Shown piece after piece: positions 1 to 6,257 of a stretch of 7,007 bases of DNA. Both the position numbers and the translations under genes were made by a program. The stretch spans positions 1 to 7,007 of the forward strand of contig CAJYBQ010000168.1 in assembly GCA_913064755.1 (NCBI GenBank), written 5' to 3'. This DNA comes from an uncultured Alphaproteobacteria bacterium (lineage in GTDB: Bacteria > Pseudomonadota > Alphaproteobacteria > Minwuiales > Minwuiaceae). Below the pieces are notes generated by a model. It was not told the origin of the DNA. It saw only the letters and a program-made list of their open reading frames with translations, and ran no database searches. Numbering within the stretch: position 1 is the first letter of the stretch; each line of letters starts with the position of its first letter.

Positions 1-140
1 GGGGGAGGGCCGACGCGGACTGGGTGGAGGAGCAGAGAGCAGGGAGTACTGCTGCATCGACTGTGAGGGACGATGGTGCGACGAGGTGTGCCTGACGGGG
101 TATGGGAGCCGCGGCCGCCCCGGCTATAGGTATGGGGGGG
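1..140. other. G-rich, probably low-quality left edge
   Basis: The first ~140 bases are unusually G-rich on the plus strand and include a run of seven G at 134-140. They encode no recognisable protein in any frame until the YRY motif of the transglutaminase (about codon 14 from base 86). A reading frame from base 3 ends in TGA at 93-95, exactly where a one-base stop/start overlap (TGATG) with the downstream gene would be expected; the sequence reads TGACG instead. That frame may be the 3' tail of an upstream cotranscribed gene, but its residues are not recognisable. The pattern suggests base-calling errors at a contig end. This is an inference from composition and from comparison with the usual family N-terminus. 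Confidence 0.4.
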
Positions 141-1012
141 AGGTGCTGGGGTCGGAGGCCCTGCTCTACCTGACCCCGCGCGAGACGCCGAACCAGCAAT
201 GCCTGGAAAGCCACATCTCGATCTCGCCGGTGCCCGGGGCGTCGCCGGCAATGCGCACCGACCTGTTCGGCAACGTGGCGCATCACTTCGACCTGGATGT
301 GCCGCACGACCGGTTCGAGGTCACGGCCAGCAGCCTGGTCGCCGTGGCTGCGCCCGACTGGCCCGATCCCGACCGGACGCCCGCATGGGACGCCGCGTCG
401 GATACCGTTCCGGCTGCGCGGGGCACCGATCATCATCTGCTGGATACATATGCACAACGGGTGGAGCCGCTTTCGCTGGCCAATGCCCTGCGTGCCTTTG
501 CGCGACCGTCGTTCCCGGCCGGGGTGCCCGTGCTTGCCGGGGCGCTGGACATGACGCGACGGATATTCCGCGACTTCGCCTACGATCCGGGGGCCACCAC
601 GGTATCGACGCCGCTGGCCACCGTGCTGCGGACGAGGCGCGGCGTCTGCCAGGATTTCGCGAGGGTGATGATCGCCGCCCTGCGCACGCTCGGCCTGCCC
701 GCCGGATACGTCTCCGGCTATCTCGTCACCGAACCGCCCGCGGGTCAGCCGCGCCTGGTGGGGGCGGACCAGTCCCATGCCTGGGTCAGGGTGCATGTGC
801 CGGGCTTCGGCTGGGTCGACCTGGATCCGACAAACGGTGTCATCACCGGCGACGGCCATATCACCGTGGCCTGGGGACGTGGCTTTCGCGACGTCGTTCC
901 CGTCAAGGGCGTCATCACCGGCGGTGGCGAGCACGAACTGAAGGTCGAGGTCGACGTGATCCCGGAGGCCGAGATCGCCGCCGCGTCCGAAGCAGCAGGC
1001 AGGGCAGCCTGA
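86..1012 (+). CDS. Transglutaminase-like cysteine protease family protein (5' end uncertain)
   Basis: This is a bacterial transglutaminase-like protein: an N-terminal beta-rich transglutaminase-associated domain (about residues 12-90), then the papain-fold core (about 150-255). The catalytic triad is visible: Cys188 in GVCQDFA, His231 in QSHAWV and Asp247 in WVDLDPTN. GYVSGYL after the Cys helix is also typical. Family members act as cytoplasmic proteases or amide-forming enzymes of unknown substrate, and often sit beside alpha-E and circularly permuted ATP-grasp genes; any such partner would lie left of the window. The start is doubtful. GTG at 86 is the first start codon in frame, but family members usually begin about ten residues before the YRY motif, which falls at the ACG codon at 95. 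The frame is open to the window edge, so a longer N-terminus cannot be excluded. No clear ribosome binding site is seen. The gene converges on the 1053-2447 gene with a 40-base gap. Family is certain; the N-terminus is not. Confidence 0.88.
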   Translation: MCLTGYGSRGRPGYRYGGEVLGSEALLYLTPRETPNQQCLESHISISPVPGASPAMRTDLFGNVAHHFDLDVPHDRFEVTASSLVAVAAPDWPDPDRTPAWDAASDTVPAARGTDHHLLDTYAQRVEPLSLANALRAFARPSFPAGVPVLAGALDMTRRIFRDFAYDPGATTVSTPLATVLRTRRGVCQDFARVMIAALRTLGLPAGYVSGYLVTEPPAGQPRLVGADQSHAWVRVHVPGFGWVDLDPTNGVITGDGHITVAWGRGFRDVVPVKGVITGGGEHELKVEVDVIPEAEIAAASEAAGRAA

Positions 1013-1052
1013 CCCGGGCCAGGACTCCCCCGTACGCTGTCAGCCGGGCAGA

Positions 1053-2447
1053 TTACTCCGCCGCATCCCCTTCCGGCAGCATGCGTGCCGCGTGCAGTGC
1101 CTTCCGCTTCGCGCCTTCCATGTCGTAGTGCTTGCGGGTCACGATGCGCTGGGCATAGAGGCCGCCACCGGCCTGGATGTTGGTGACATAGCGCCAGCCG
1201 CCCATGGCGTCGGCGGTCAGGTCGCGGATGGCGTGGAACAGCTTGATCCGGGTCTCGCCGTCCACGTTCGGGCTGGCCGACATGTACTTGCGGATCAGCG
1301 GCCCGACCTCGTTGTTCTCCAGGTCGGCAATGCCGGGCGCGGTCAGCACGGAACCGCCCGAGATGTCATGCAGATGACGGCACATCAGGTTGTACTGGGT
1401 GGCGGCCTGGTACTTGCCGGCATTGGTGAACAGTTCCGACGGGAACGCGGCCCCGTTCTCCCCGATCGTGCAATTGGCAATCGCCGCCTCCAGCGAGGCC
1501 CGGATCAGGGTGGCGTGGATGATCATCTCCGAGATCTTCTCGCGCACGTGGGCGACCTTCTCCAGCCCGTTCGCCTCCGCGATCAGCTGCGCGAAGCCCA
1601 CCAGTTCATCGGCCTCGTCCGACATGAAGGTCAGGCCACCCAGCCGCTCCCAGAGACCGAGCGAATGGGCGAACTGCCCGGCGTGCTTGACCTCGCCGTT
1701 CAGGAAGATGCGTTCCGTCGGCACGAACACGTCGTCGAAGATGACGAAGCCTTCCGGCATGTGGTTCTGGCGGCTGACCGGGAAATCACGGTCGTCCTCG
1801 TGTCGCGGTGCATAGGACGTGTTGACGATCTTCACGCCCGGTGCGTTGACCGGCACGGCACAGGCAATGGCGTAGTCCTCCTCGCCCGGCTTCATCGCCT
1901 TCGTCGGGATGACCATGGTTTCATGGCCCAGCGATGCGCCGGTTATGTGCAGCTTGGCCCCGCGAATGACGACGCCGTCGCTGCGCCGTTCCACCACGCG
2001 GGTATAGGCGTCCGGGTCCGGCTGCTTGCCGGGGCTGAGCGACCGGTCGCCCTTGCCGTCGGTGATGCATTCGGTGATGCGGATATCGCGGGCCTGGGCG
2101 TCCTCGACCCAGGCATTGATGCGTTCGGCATATTCGGGATGCTCCCCGCCGATGCGCCCGGCGGCGGTCATCAGGGTCATGATCGACTGGTTGGTGGTAT
2201 TCGCCACGATGTCGACCGACCGCAGCAGCGGCAGCCGAGCCTTCAGTTCCTCGGCGGAACGGGGCACGTCCATCAGCGGCCTCGTCGCCTCCGCGCCGGG
2301 CTGGTAGAGCAGGTCATAGCCCTTGGCGATGACCTCCGCTGCCTCGGCCATCAGCTTGTCGGCCATGATGTCATCGACCCTGCGCCCCTCGAAATAGGTC
2401 GCGCGACCGTCGTTCAGCGATGCCTTGTATTCCTCACCCGTCATCAT
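1053..2447 (-). CDS. HpaB / 4-hydroxybutyryl-CoA dehydratase superfamily flavoprotein, lacking Fe-S ligands
   Basis: The 464-residue protein has the acyl-CoA-dehydrogenase-like fold of the 4-hydroxyphenylacetate 3-hydroxylase oxygenase component (HpaB) family, at near full family length. Visible blocks are the N-terminal TGEEYKASLNDGR (3-15), KGDRSLSP (132-139), RGAKLHITG (162-170), the FDDVFVPTERIF block (237-248), DISGGSVLTAP (361-371) and GGWRYVTNIQAGGG (416-429). Several are closer, from memory, to 4-hydroxybutyryl-CoA dehydratase/vinylacetyl-CoA isomerase (AbfD) than to HpaB hydroxylases. The [4Fe-4S] ligands of AbfD (Cys99, Cys103, His292, Cys299 in the clostridial enzyme) have no counterparts: residues 78-95 and 258-275 contain no cysteine. 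A flavin-dependent hydroxylase fed by a separate FADH2-supplying reductase is therefore more likely; no reductase gene is in the window. GGGGAGG (2464-2458 on the minus strand) lies 10 bases before the first of two adjacent ATG codons, which supports this start. It is divergent from the dehydrogenase gene at 2642. Family sure, substrate unknown. Confidence 0.9.
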   Translation of the reverse strand: MMTGEEYKASLNDGRATYFEGRRVDDIMADKLMAEAAEVIAKGYDLLYQPGAEATRPLMDVPRSAEELKARLPLLRSVDIVANTTNQSIMTLMTAAGRIGGEHPEYAERINAWVEDAQARDIRITECITDGKGDRSLSPGKQPDPDAYTRVVERRSDGVVIRGAKLHITGASLGHETMVIPTKAMKPGEEDYAIACAVPVNAPGVKIVNTSYAPRHEDDRDFPVSRQNHMPEGFVIFDDVFVPTERIFLNGEVKHAGQFAHSLGLWERLGGLTFMSDEADELVGFAQLIAEANGLEKVAHVREKISEMIIHATLIRASLEAAIANCTIGENGAAFPSELFTNAGKYQAATQYNLMCRHLHDISGGSVLTAPGIADLENNEVGPLIRKYMSASPNVDGETRIKLFHAIRDLTADAMGGWRYVTNIQAGGGLYAQRIVTRKHYDMEGAKRKALHAARMLPEGDAAE

Positions 2448-2484
2448 GGTGCCTGATCCTCCCCGATCATTCCTGCATGTTGCC

Positions 2485-2515
2485 GGTATGGTGACAGGCC
2501 CTGCCGCCGGGTCAA
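2485..2515 (-). promoter_or_regulatory. Possible sigma-70-like promoter for the HpaB-family gene
   Basis: On the minus strand TTGACC (2515-2510) matches five of six bases of the -35 consensus. CATACC (2490-2485) is a weak -10 element, after a 19-base spacer that is longer than ideal. Transcription would begin near 2478, leaving a leader of about 30 bases with the GGGGAGG ribosome binding site. Consensus matching only; a GC-rich genome gives many such chance matches. Confidence 0.22.
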
Positions 2516-2531
2516 GACGGCTGGGCGGGAT

Positions 2532-2617
2532 GGCAGGATTGCGAAATCACCCCGGTCTGGCGGTCCTTCGCGGTGGATCGATACTGTACGGGGCCGTCAA
2601 ATCACGGCAGGATCGCG
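2532..2617 (+). repeat. Pair of 12-base direct repeats between divergent genes
   Basis: GGCAGGATTGCG at 2532-2543 recurs as GGCAGGATCGCG at 2606-2617, 11 of 12 bases identical and 74 bases apart. AAATCAC also occurs beside each copy, after the first (2544-2550) and before the second (2599-2605). Repeated words of this sort in a divergent promoter region can be operator sites for one regulator. The downstream copy lies just ahead of the dehydrogenase ribosome binding site. The assignment as operators is inference. Confidence 0.3.
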
Positions 2618-2624
2618 TCAGAAC

Positions 2625-2631
2625 AGGGGAG
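2625..2631 (+). promoter_or_regulatory. Ribosome binding site deciding the dehydrogenase start
   Basis: AGGGGAG lies 10 bases before ATG at 2642. It favours that ATG over an in-frame GTG at 2573, which has no comparable site and would add 23 residues unlike the family N-terminus. Confidence 0.75.
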
Positions 2632-2641
2632 CATCACGACC

Positions 2642-3781
2642 ATGGCAATCTTCACCTTCGTCAACCAGTGCCACATCGAGCACGGGGCCATCGACATGCT
2701 GGCGGAGACGCTGGCAACGCTGGGCATCAAGCGGCCCTTGATCTGTACAGACAAGGGGCTGGTCGATCTCGGCATCGCCGACCAGATCCGGGGCCGCATT
2801 CCGAACGATGTGCAGGTCAGCCTGTATGACGGCACGCCCGAGAACCCGACCGAGACGGCGGTGAAGGATGCGCTGGCCATGTATCGGGAGAATGACTGCG
2901 ACGGCATCATCGCGCTGGGCGGCGGGTCTTCCATGGACCTGTCGAAGGGGGTGTCGCTGCTCGCCACCCATCCGGAGCCGCTGATCGAATACAACATCAT
3001 GACCGGCGGGGCGATGAAGATCGGCCCCTGCGCACCGATGATCGCGATCCCGACCACGTCCGGCACCGGTTCCGAAGTCAGCCGGGGCGCGGTGATCATC
3101 ACCGAAGACGGCCGCAAGCTGATCTTCGGCAGCCCCAACATGATCGCCAAGGTCGCGCTCTGCGACCCGGAGCTGACCGTGGGCCTACCGAAACGGCTGA
3201 CGGCCGCCACCGGCATGGACGCCGTGACCCACCTGATGGAAGCGGTGATGAGTCCGACGGAGAACCCGGCGGCGGAAGCCATCGGCATCGACGGCCTGTG
3301 GCGCGCCGTGGGCCAGGGGCACCTGGAAAGCGTCGTCGCCAACGGGGAGGACCGCGAGGGCCGCAAGCAGATGATGATCGCCGCTGCCGAGGGCGCGCTG
3401 GCCTTCACCAAGGGACTGGGCGCGGTGCATGCGATGAGCCATGCCGCCGGCCGCATCCGCGAACTGAACCTGCATCACGGCACCCTGAACGCTGTCTGCC
3501 TGCCCGCCTGCCTGCGCTACAACCAGCCGGTGCTGGGCGACAAGGAAGACCGCATGCGGAAAGCCATGGGCCTGCCCGACGGCGCACCGCTGGACAAGGC
3601 GATCGAGGAACTGAACGCCCGTATCGGCATGCCCGCCAACCTGCGTGAAATGGGCATCACCGACGAGATGGTGCCGGGCATGATCGAACATGCCCTGGAC
3701 GATCCCACCCGCGCCACCAATGCCCGCCCGGTCGACGAGGCGGGGTTCGCGGCGCTCTATCGCGACGCGATGGGCGACTAG
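2642..3781 (+). CDS. Iron-containing alcohol dehydrogenase, 4-hydroxybutyrate dehydrogenase-like
   Basis: A 379-residue group III (iron-type) NAD(P)-dependent alcohol dehydrogenase. The N-terminal half holds the dinucleotide-binding GGGSSMD (93-99) and PTTSGTGSEV (137-146). The C-terminal helical half holds the metal ligands Asp193 and His197 in GMDAVTH, His263 in AVHAMSH and His279 in LHHGTLN, so the active site looks intact. Length and many blocks (ICTDKG at 34-39, CDGIIALGGG at 86-95, SEVSRGA at 144-150, FTKGLG at 255-260, LHHGTLNAV at 277-285) closely resemble, from memory, the 4-hydroxybutyrate dehydrogenase of Cupriavidus (about 380 residues). That enzyme interconverts 4-hydroxybutyrate and succinate semialdehyde. 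A related omega-hydroxyacid or other alcohol substrate is equally possible; sequence alone does not fix it. The start at ATG 2642 is set by AGGGGAG upstream. The gene is divergent from the HpaB-family gene, and the same-strand monooxygenase follows after 174 bases. Family very sure, substrate tentative. Confidence 0.93.
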   Translation: MAIFTFVNQCHIEHGAIDMLAETLATLGIKRPLICTDKGLVDLGIADQIRGRIPNDVQVSLYDGTPENPTETAVKDALAMYRENDCDGIIALGGGSSMDLSKGVSLLATHPEPLIEYNIMTGGAMKIGPCAPMIAIPTTSGTGSEVSRGAVIITEDGRKLIFGSPNMIAKVALCDPELTVGLPKRLTAATGMDAVTHLMEAVMSPTENPAAEAIGIDGLWRAVGQGHLESVVANGEDREGRKQMMIAAAEGALAFTKGLGAVHAMSHAAGRIRELNLHHGTLNAVCLPACLRYNQPVLGDKEDRMRKAMGLPDGAPLDKAIEELNARIGMPANLREMGITDEMVPGMIEHALDDPTRATNARPVDEAGFAALYRDAMGD

Positions 3782-3814
3782 GCCGCGGGCGGGTGTTCGG
3801 GGTGACAGTGCGAG

Positions 3815-3861
3815 GGACTGGCTGAACGCCTGCCAGCCCCGCATGCGCTTCAGGACTGGCT
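3815..3861 (+). repeat. Nine-base direct repeat GGACTGGCT
   Basis: GGACTGGCT occurs at 3815-3823 and again at 3853-3861 in the gap between the dehydrogenase and the monooxygenase. The first copy also forms half of a CTGGC/GCCAG stem (3819-3823 with 3832-3836), which might be a weak hairpin after the dehydrogenase gene. There is no T-tract, so a classical terminator is not supported. Function unknown; a chance repeat is possible. Confidence 0.25.
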
Positions 3862-3864
3862 TTA

Positions 3865-3877
3865 GGCGACCGTCGCC
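3865..3877. promoter_or_regulatory. Perfect dyad GGCGAC-C-GTCGCC, possible operator
   Basis: Two perfect six-base inverted arms flank a single central C. A hairpin with so small a loop would have to open its inner pairs, so a dimeric regulator binding DNA is a better reading than an RNA structure. It lies about 80 bases before the monooxygenase start and upstream of the candidate promoter at 3890-3918, a position suited to an activator. No regulator gene is present here. Inference only. Confidence 0.3.
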
Positions 3878-3889
3878 CAAGTCTGTCCC

Positions 3890-3918
3890 TTATCGCTGCA
3901 CGCCACCTCGGGCATACT
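3890..3918 (+). promoter_or_regulatory. Weak promoter candidate for the monooxygenase gene
   Basis: TTATCG (3890-3895, three of six to the -35 consensus) and CATACT (3913-3918, four of six to the -10 consensus) are separated by 17 bases. Transcription would begin near 3925, about 30 bases before the start codon. Support is modest. The 174-base gap after the dehydrogenase makes a separate promoter reasonable, but read-through is not excluded. Confidence 0.2.
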
Positions 3919-3955
3919 TCCCGCTCGCCATGTTTGCCTTGAGGGGGAGTGCGCC

Positions 3956-4984
3956 ATGAAATTCTCGCTGATGTACAGTTTCGTGGTGGAACCCGGTTCC
4001 CCCATGTCTCACCTGGACACGTTTCGGGAGATGGACCGCCTGCTGCCGCTGGCGGAACAACTCGGCTTCCACGCGTTCCACACGACGGAGCACCATTTCC
4101 AGTCGAACGGCTGGGCGCCCAACCCGCTGCTGGTGCTGGCCAAGGCGGCGGGACTGACACAGCGGATGCGGCTCGCCACCAACATCATGGTGGTGACCCT
4201 GTGCCAGCCGCTGCGCCTGCTGGAAGACCTGATGACGCTGGACAACCTGTCCGGCGGGCGGGTCACGCTCGGCACCTCGCCGGGATACGTGTCGGAGGAA
4301 TTCGAGGCCTATGGCGTTACCTACGAGGACCGGTTCCGCCTGCATGAGGAGATCATCGATTTCCTGCAGCACGGCTGGGCCAACCCGTCAGATGTCGGAT
4401 TCGAGGGCAAGCTGTTCCAGGTGCCCAACGTCGCCCTGATGCCGGGGCCGGTGCAGAAGCAACTGCCGATCTGGTACGGCGTCTCCGGCCCGAAGCTGCT
4501 GGCTCGCGCCGCCCGCCGCCGGGTGCCGGTTTCCGCGTCGCCGCGCCATGCGCTGGGCGAACTGGTGGAGCATTTCGAACGCTACGAAAAGGTCGCGGCG
4601 GAAGTCGGCTACGTGCCCGAAGAGCGCCCCGTGATCCGGGAGGCCTTCGTCGCCCCCACGACAGCGGAGGCAGAGCGCCTGGCCGGTCCGGCACTGGAGC
4701 AGATGTTCAGTCTCTACGCCCGCAAGTCGGCAGAGGGGGAACGCGGTCTGCGCAACGACAACGGCGACCTGGTCACGGAAGCCTCCGCCGTGAAGTTCCA
4801 CAACTTCGCCAGCCGCTACATGGTCGGCGACCCGGCGGTGATGCGCCGCGACATCCAGGAACTGATCGACCGGCTGGCACCGACGGAAATCATCCTGCGG
4901 ATGCAGTTGCCCGGCATCCCCACCGACGCCCTGGAACAATCCCTGCGCCTGTTCGCGGCAGAGGTCATGCCTGCGTTCAAGTGA
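3956..4984 (+). CDS. Luciferase-like (LLM class) flavin-dependent monooxygenase
   Basis: A 342-residue protein of the bacterial luciferase-like superfamily, a TIM-barrel that uses reduced FMN (or F420 in some branches) with O2. Recognisable parts are the N-terminal strand MKFSLMYSF; FHTTEHHF (41-48), the classic EHH signature after the second helix; MRLATNIMVVTLCQPLRLLEDL (71-92), the usual barrel segment; LSGGRVTLGTSPG (98-110); LPIWYGVSGP (170-179), toward the flavin-phosphate side; and YMVGDPAVMRRDI near the C-terminus. Length is normal and no segment is missing. GGGGGAG (3943-3949) sits 6 bases before ATG and supports the start. A separate flavin reductase would be needed; none is in the window. 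Substrates in the family include alkanes, sulfonates, aldehydes and aromatics, and this one cannot be assigned. It ends 22 bases before the convergent CoA-transferase gene. Family sure, role unknown. Confidence 0.93.
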   Translation: MKFSLMYSFVVEPGSPMSHLDTFREMDRLLPLAEQLGFHAFHTTEHHFQSNGWAPNPLLVLAKAAGLTQRMRLATNIMVVTLCQPLRLLEDLMTLDNLSGGRVTLGTSPGYVSEEFEAYGVTYEDRFRLHEEIIDFLQHGWANPSDVGFEGKLFQVPNVALMPGPVQKQLPIWYGVSGPKLLARAARRRVPVSASPRHALGELVEHFERYEKVAAEVGYVPEERPVIREAFVAPTTAEAERLAGPALEQMFSLYARKSAEGERGLRNDNGDLVTEASAVKFHNFASRYMVGDPAVMRRDIQELIDRLAPTEIILRMQLPGIPTDALEQSLRLFAAEVMPAFK

Positions 4985-5006
4985 CGGCGGGCCATCGTGC
5001 CGGGGC

Positions 5007-6203
5007 TTACCCCTGTCGCAACTGCACCGCACCGCCGCTGGCCAGGGCCGTTATCTCGTCGGCGCTGTAGCCGAGTGCGGCGAGGATGTCCGCGCCCTGT
5101 TCGCCGATCTCCGGGGCATCCGCGATATCCGCCGGGGACTGCAGTGCGCCGGGGACCCGCACAAGCGGGCTGTCGCCGAAGCCGGGCTGGGCGGCGACCG
5201 GGGCAGTGTCGGTTTCCTGCACGTGCGGATGTTCCAGCCAGGTCGGCAGGTCCATCACCGGATCGCAGAGAATCTTCTTCGCCTTCAGCAGGTCGAGCCA
5301 TTCGGCGGACGTCTTCTCCCGGAACCGGGGCACGAAGGCGTCGCGGATGACGTCCAGGTGCCGGCCACGGTCGGCGAAGTTCTGCAGCCGGGGGTCGGCC
5401 CCGATCTCCGGCAGGCCGATCGTGTCGCAGATCAGGGGAAACTCGATATCGCGGACCAGGGTGACGGCGATCCAGCCATCGCTGGTCTGGTAATTTCCCG
5501 CGGGCGGGTTGAATGACGCGGGGGTCTGGCCGCTGATCGCCGCCTCCAGAACCTTCGGTGCCAGCAGGGCAGCGGCACCACCCATCAGGCTGACGTCCAG
5601 GTGCCTGCCTGCGCCACCGTTGCGACGGGCATAGATGGCGGTTGCCACGGCCTGGTAGGCGAAGAGGCCGGTCAGGGTATCGACCACAACGGCCCCGACC
5701 TTCACCGGGGTGCCGTCGGGCGCGGTGTTCAGGCTCATCAGGCCCGAGAAGGCCTGCGCGACGGTATCGGTGCAGGGGCGTTCCCGGTACGGGCCGGTCT
5801 GGCCGAAGCCGGACACGGAAACATAGAGCAGGCCGGGGTTGAGGGCGCGCATCGCCTCATAGCCGACGCCCAGCCGGTCGGACACGCCGGGACGGAAGCT
5901 TTCCAGCATCACGTCGGCCTCCGCCGCCAGCTTCTGCACGATGGCGAGGCCGTCCGGGTGCTTCAGGTCCAGCGCGATGGAGCGCTTGCCGCGGCTGTAG
6001 TAGACGCTGTGCGCGGAATGCTCCCCCTTGTGGACGCCGATGGGGCGGATCCAGTCACCGGCAAAGGGTTCCACCTTCACCACGTCGGCGCCGTAGAGCG
6101 CCAGCAGCATGCCGCAATGCGGCGCGGCCACGCCCTGGCTGAGGTCGAGCACCTTCAGCCCCTTGAACGGTGTCGCGTAATCGGGTTCTGGCTGTGCGGT
6201 CAT
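5007..6203 (-). CDS. CaiB/BaiF (class III) CoA-transferase
   Basis: A 398-residue class III CoA-transferase, the usual length for one subunit of this interlocked-dimer family, which moves CoA between carboxylic acids. The opening LKVLDLSQGVAAPHCGMLLALYGADV (16-41), VKVEPFAGD (42-50), RGKRSIALDLK (71-81), ESFRPGVSDRLG (101-112) and SVSGFGQTGPYR (129-140) are all family blocks. The catalytic aspartate, which forms the acyl-aspartyl anhydride, is most likely Asp175 in VGAVVVDTLTG. The start is supported by GGGGAG (minus strand, 6216-6211) 7 bases before ATG. It lies 54 bases downstream of the transporter gene on the same strand, so the two are likely cotranscribed. It would activate an imported or internally formed acid as its CoA ester; the acid and the CoA donor (succinyl-CoA is common) are not determined. 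Sequence-similar relatives act on formate/oxalate, carnitine, benzylsuccinate, mesaconate and others, so family identity does not give the substrate. Confidence 0.94.
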   Translation of the reverse strand: MTAQPEPDYATPFKGLKVLDLSQGVAAPHCGMLLALYGADVVKVEPFAGDWIRPIGVHKGEHSAHSVYYSRGKRSIALDLKHPDGLAIVQKLAAEADVMLESFRPGVSDRLGVGYEAMRALNPGLLYVSVSGFGQTGPYRERPCTDTVAQAFSGLMSLNTAPDGTPVKVGAVVVDTLTGLFAYQAVATAIYARRNGGAGRHLDVSLMGGAAALLAPKVLEAAISGQTPASFNPPAGNYQTSDGWIAVTLVRDIEFPLICDTIGLPEIGADPRLQNFADRGRHLDVIRDAFVPRFREKTSAEWLDLLKAKKILCDPVMDLPTWLEHPHVQETDTAPVAAQPGFGDSPLVRVPGALQSPADIADAPEIGEQGADILAALGYSADEITALASGGAVQLRQG

Positions 6204-6257
6204 GCTGTCTCTCCCCGTCGGTTGTTCGTGCGACGTGTTGATTGGTTGGTGTTCATG

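Larger units (their letters stand above)
2448..2641. promoter_or_regulatory. Divergent intergenic control region
   Basis: These 194 bases separate two divergently transcribed genes and must hold both promoters unless transcription enters from elsewhere. They contain ribosome binding sites at both ends, a repeated 12-base word, a repeated AAATCAC word (2544-2550 and 2599-2605) and an imperfect dyad GCGAA...TTCGC (2541-2571). There is no regulator gene in the window. No convincing plus-strand sigma-70 promoter was found; GATACT at 2580-2585 is a poor -10 candidate with no good -35 partner. Confidence 0.5.

Noticed and set aside
1008..1023. CCTG-A-CCCGGG-C-CAGG dyad at the end of the transglutaminase, as a terminator
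   Set aside because: It could fold only with a tiny loop and an internal mismatch, and no T-tract follows on either strand. Not enough to call a terminator.
1092..2456. A 454-codon open frame on the plus strand almost fully antisense to the HpaB-family gene
   Set aside because: Long antisense frames are common opposite GC-rich genes. Its translation shows no recognisable domain, while the minus-strand frame carries clear family motifs and a ribosome binding site.
2573..2641. Extended dehydrogenase start at GTG 2573
   Set aside because: The extra 23 residues are unlike the family N-terminus. ATG at 2642 has a good ribosome binding site and gives the usual family length.
2602..3880. Minus-strand open frames opposite the dehydrogenase (284 and 231 codons)
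   Set aside because: They are shadows of a well-conserved plus-strand gene, with low-complexity, Arg/Ala/Ser/His-rich translations and no family motifs.
3930..3959. Nine-codon frame ending in an ATGA overlap with the monooxygenase start
   Set aside because: No ribosome binding site precedes it, and an ATG followed by A automatically gives a TGA in the next frame. Too short to support.
5002..5013. GGGG-CTTA-CCCC dyad at the convergent ends of the monooxygenase and CoA-transferase
   Set aside because: A four-base stem with no T-tract, overlapping the CoA-transferase stop codon; likely chance in GC-rich DNA.
4388..5032. A 214-codon minus-strand frame opposite the monooxygenase
   Set aside because: It overlaps a gene with clear luciferase-family motifs, and its own translation has no recognisable features.
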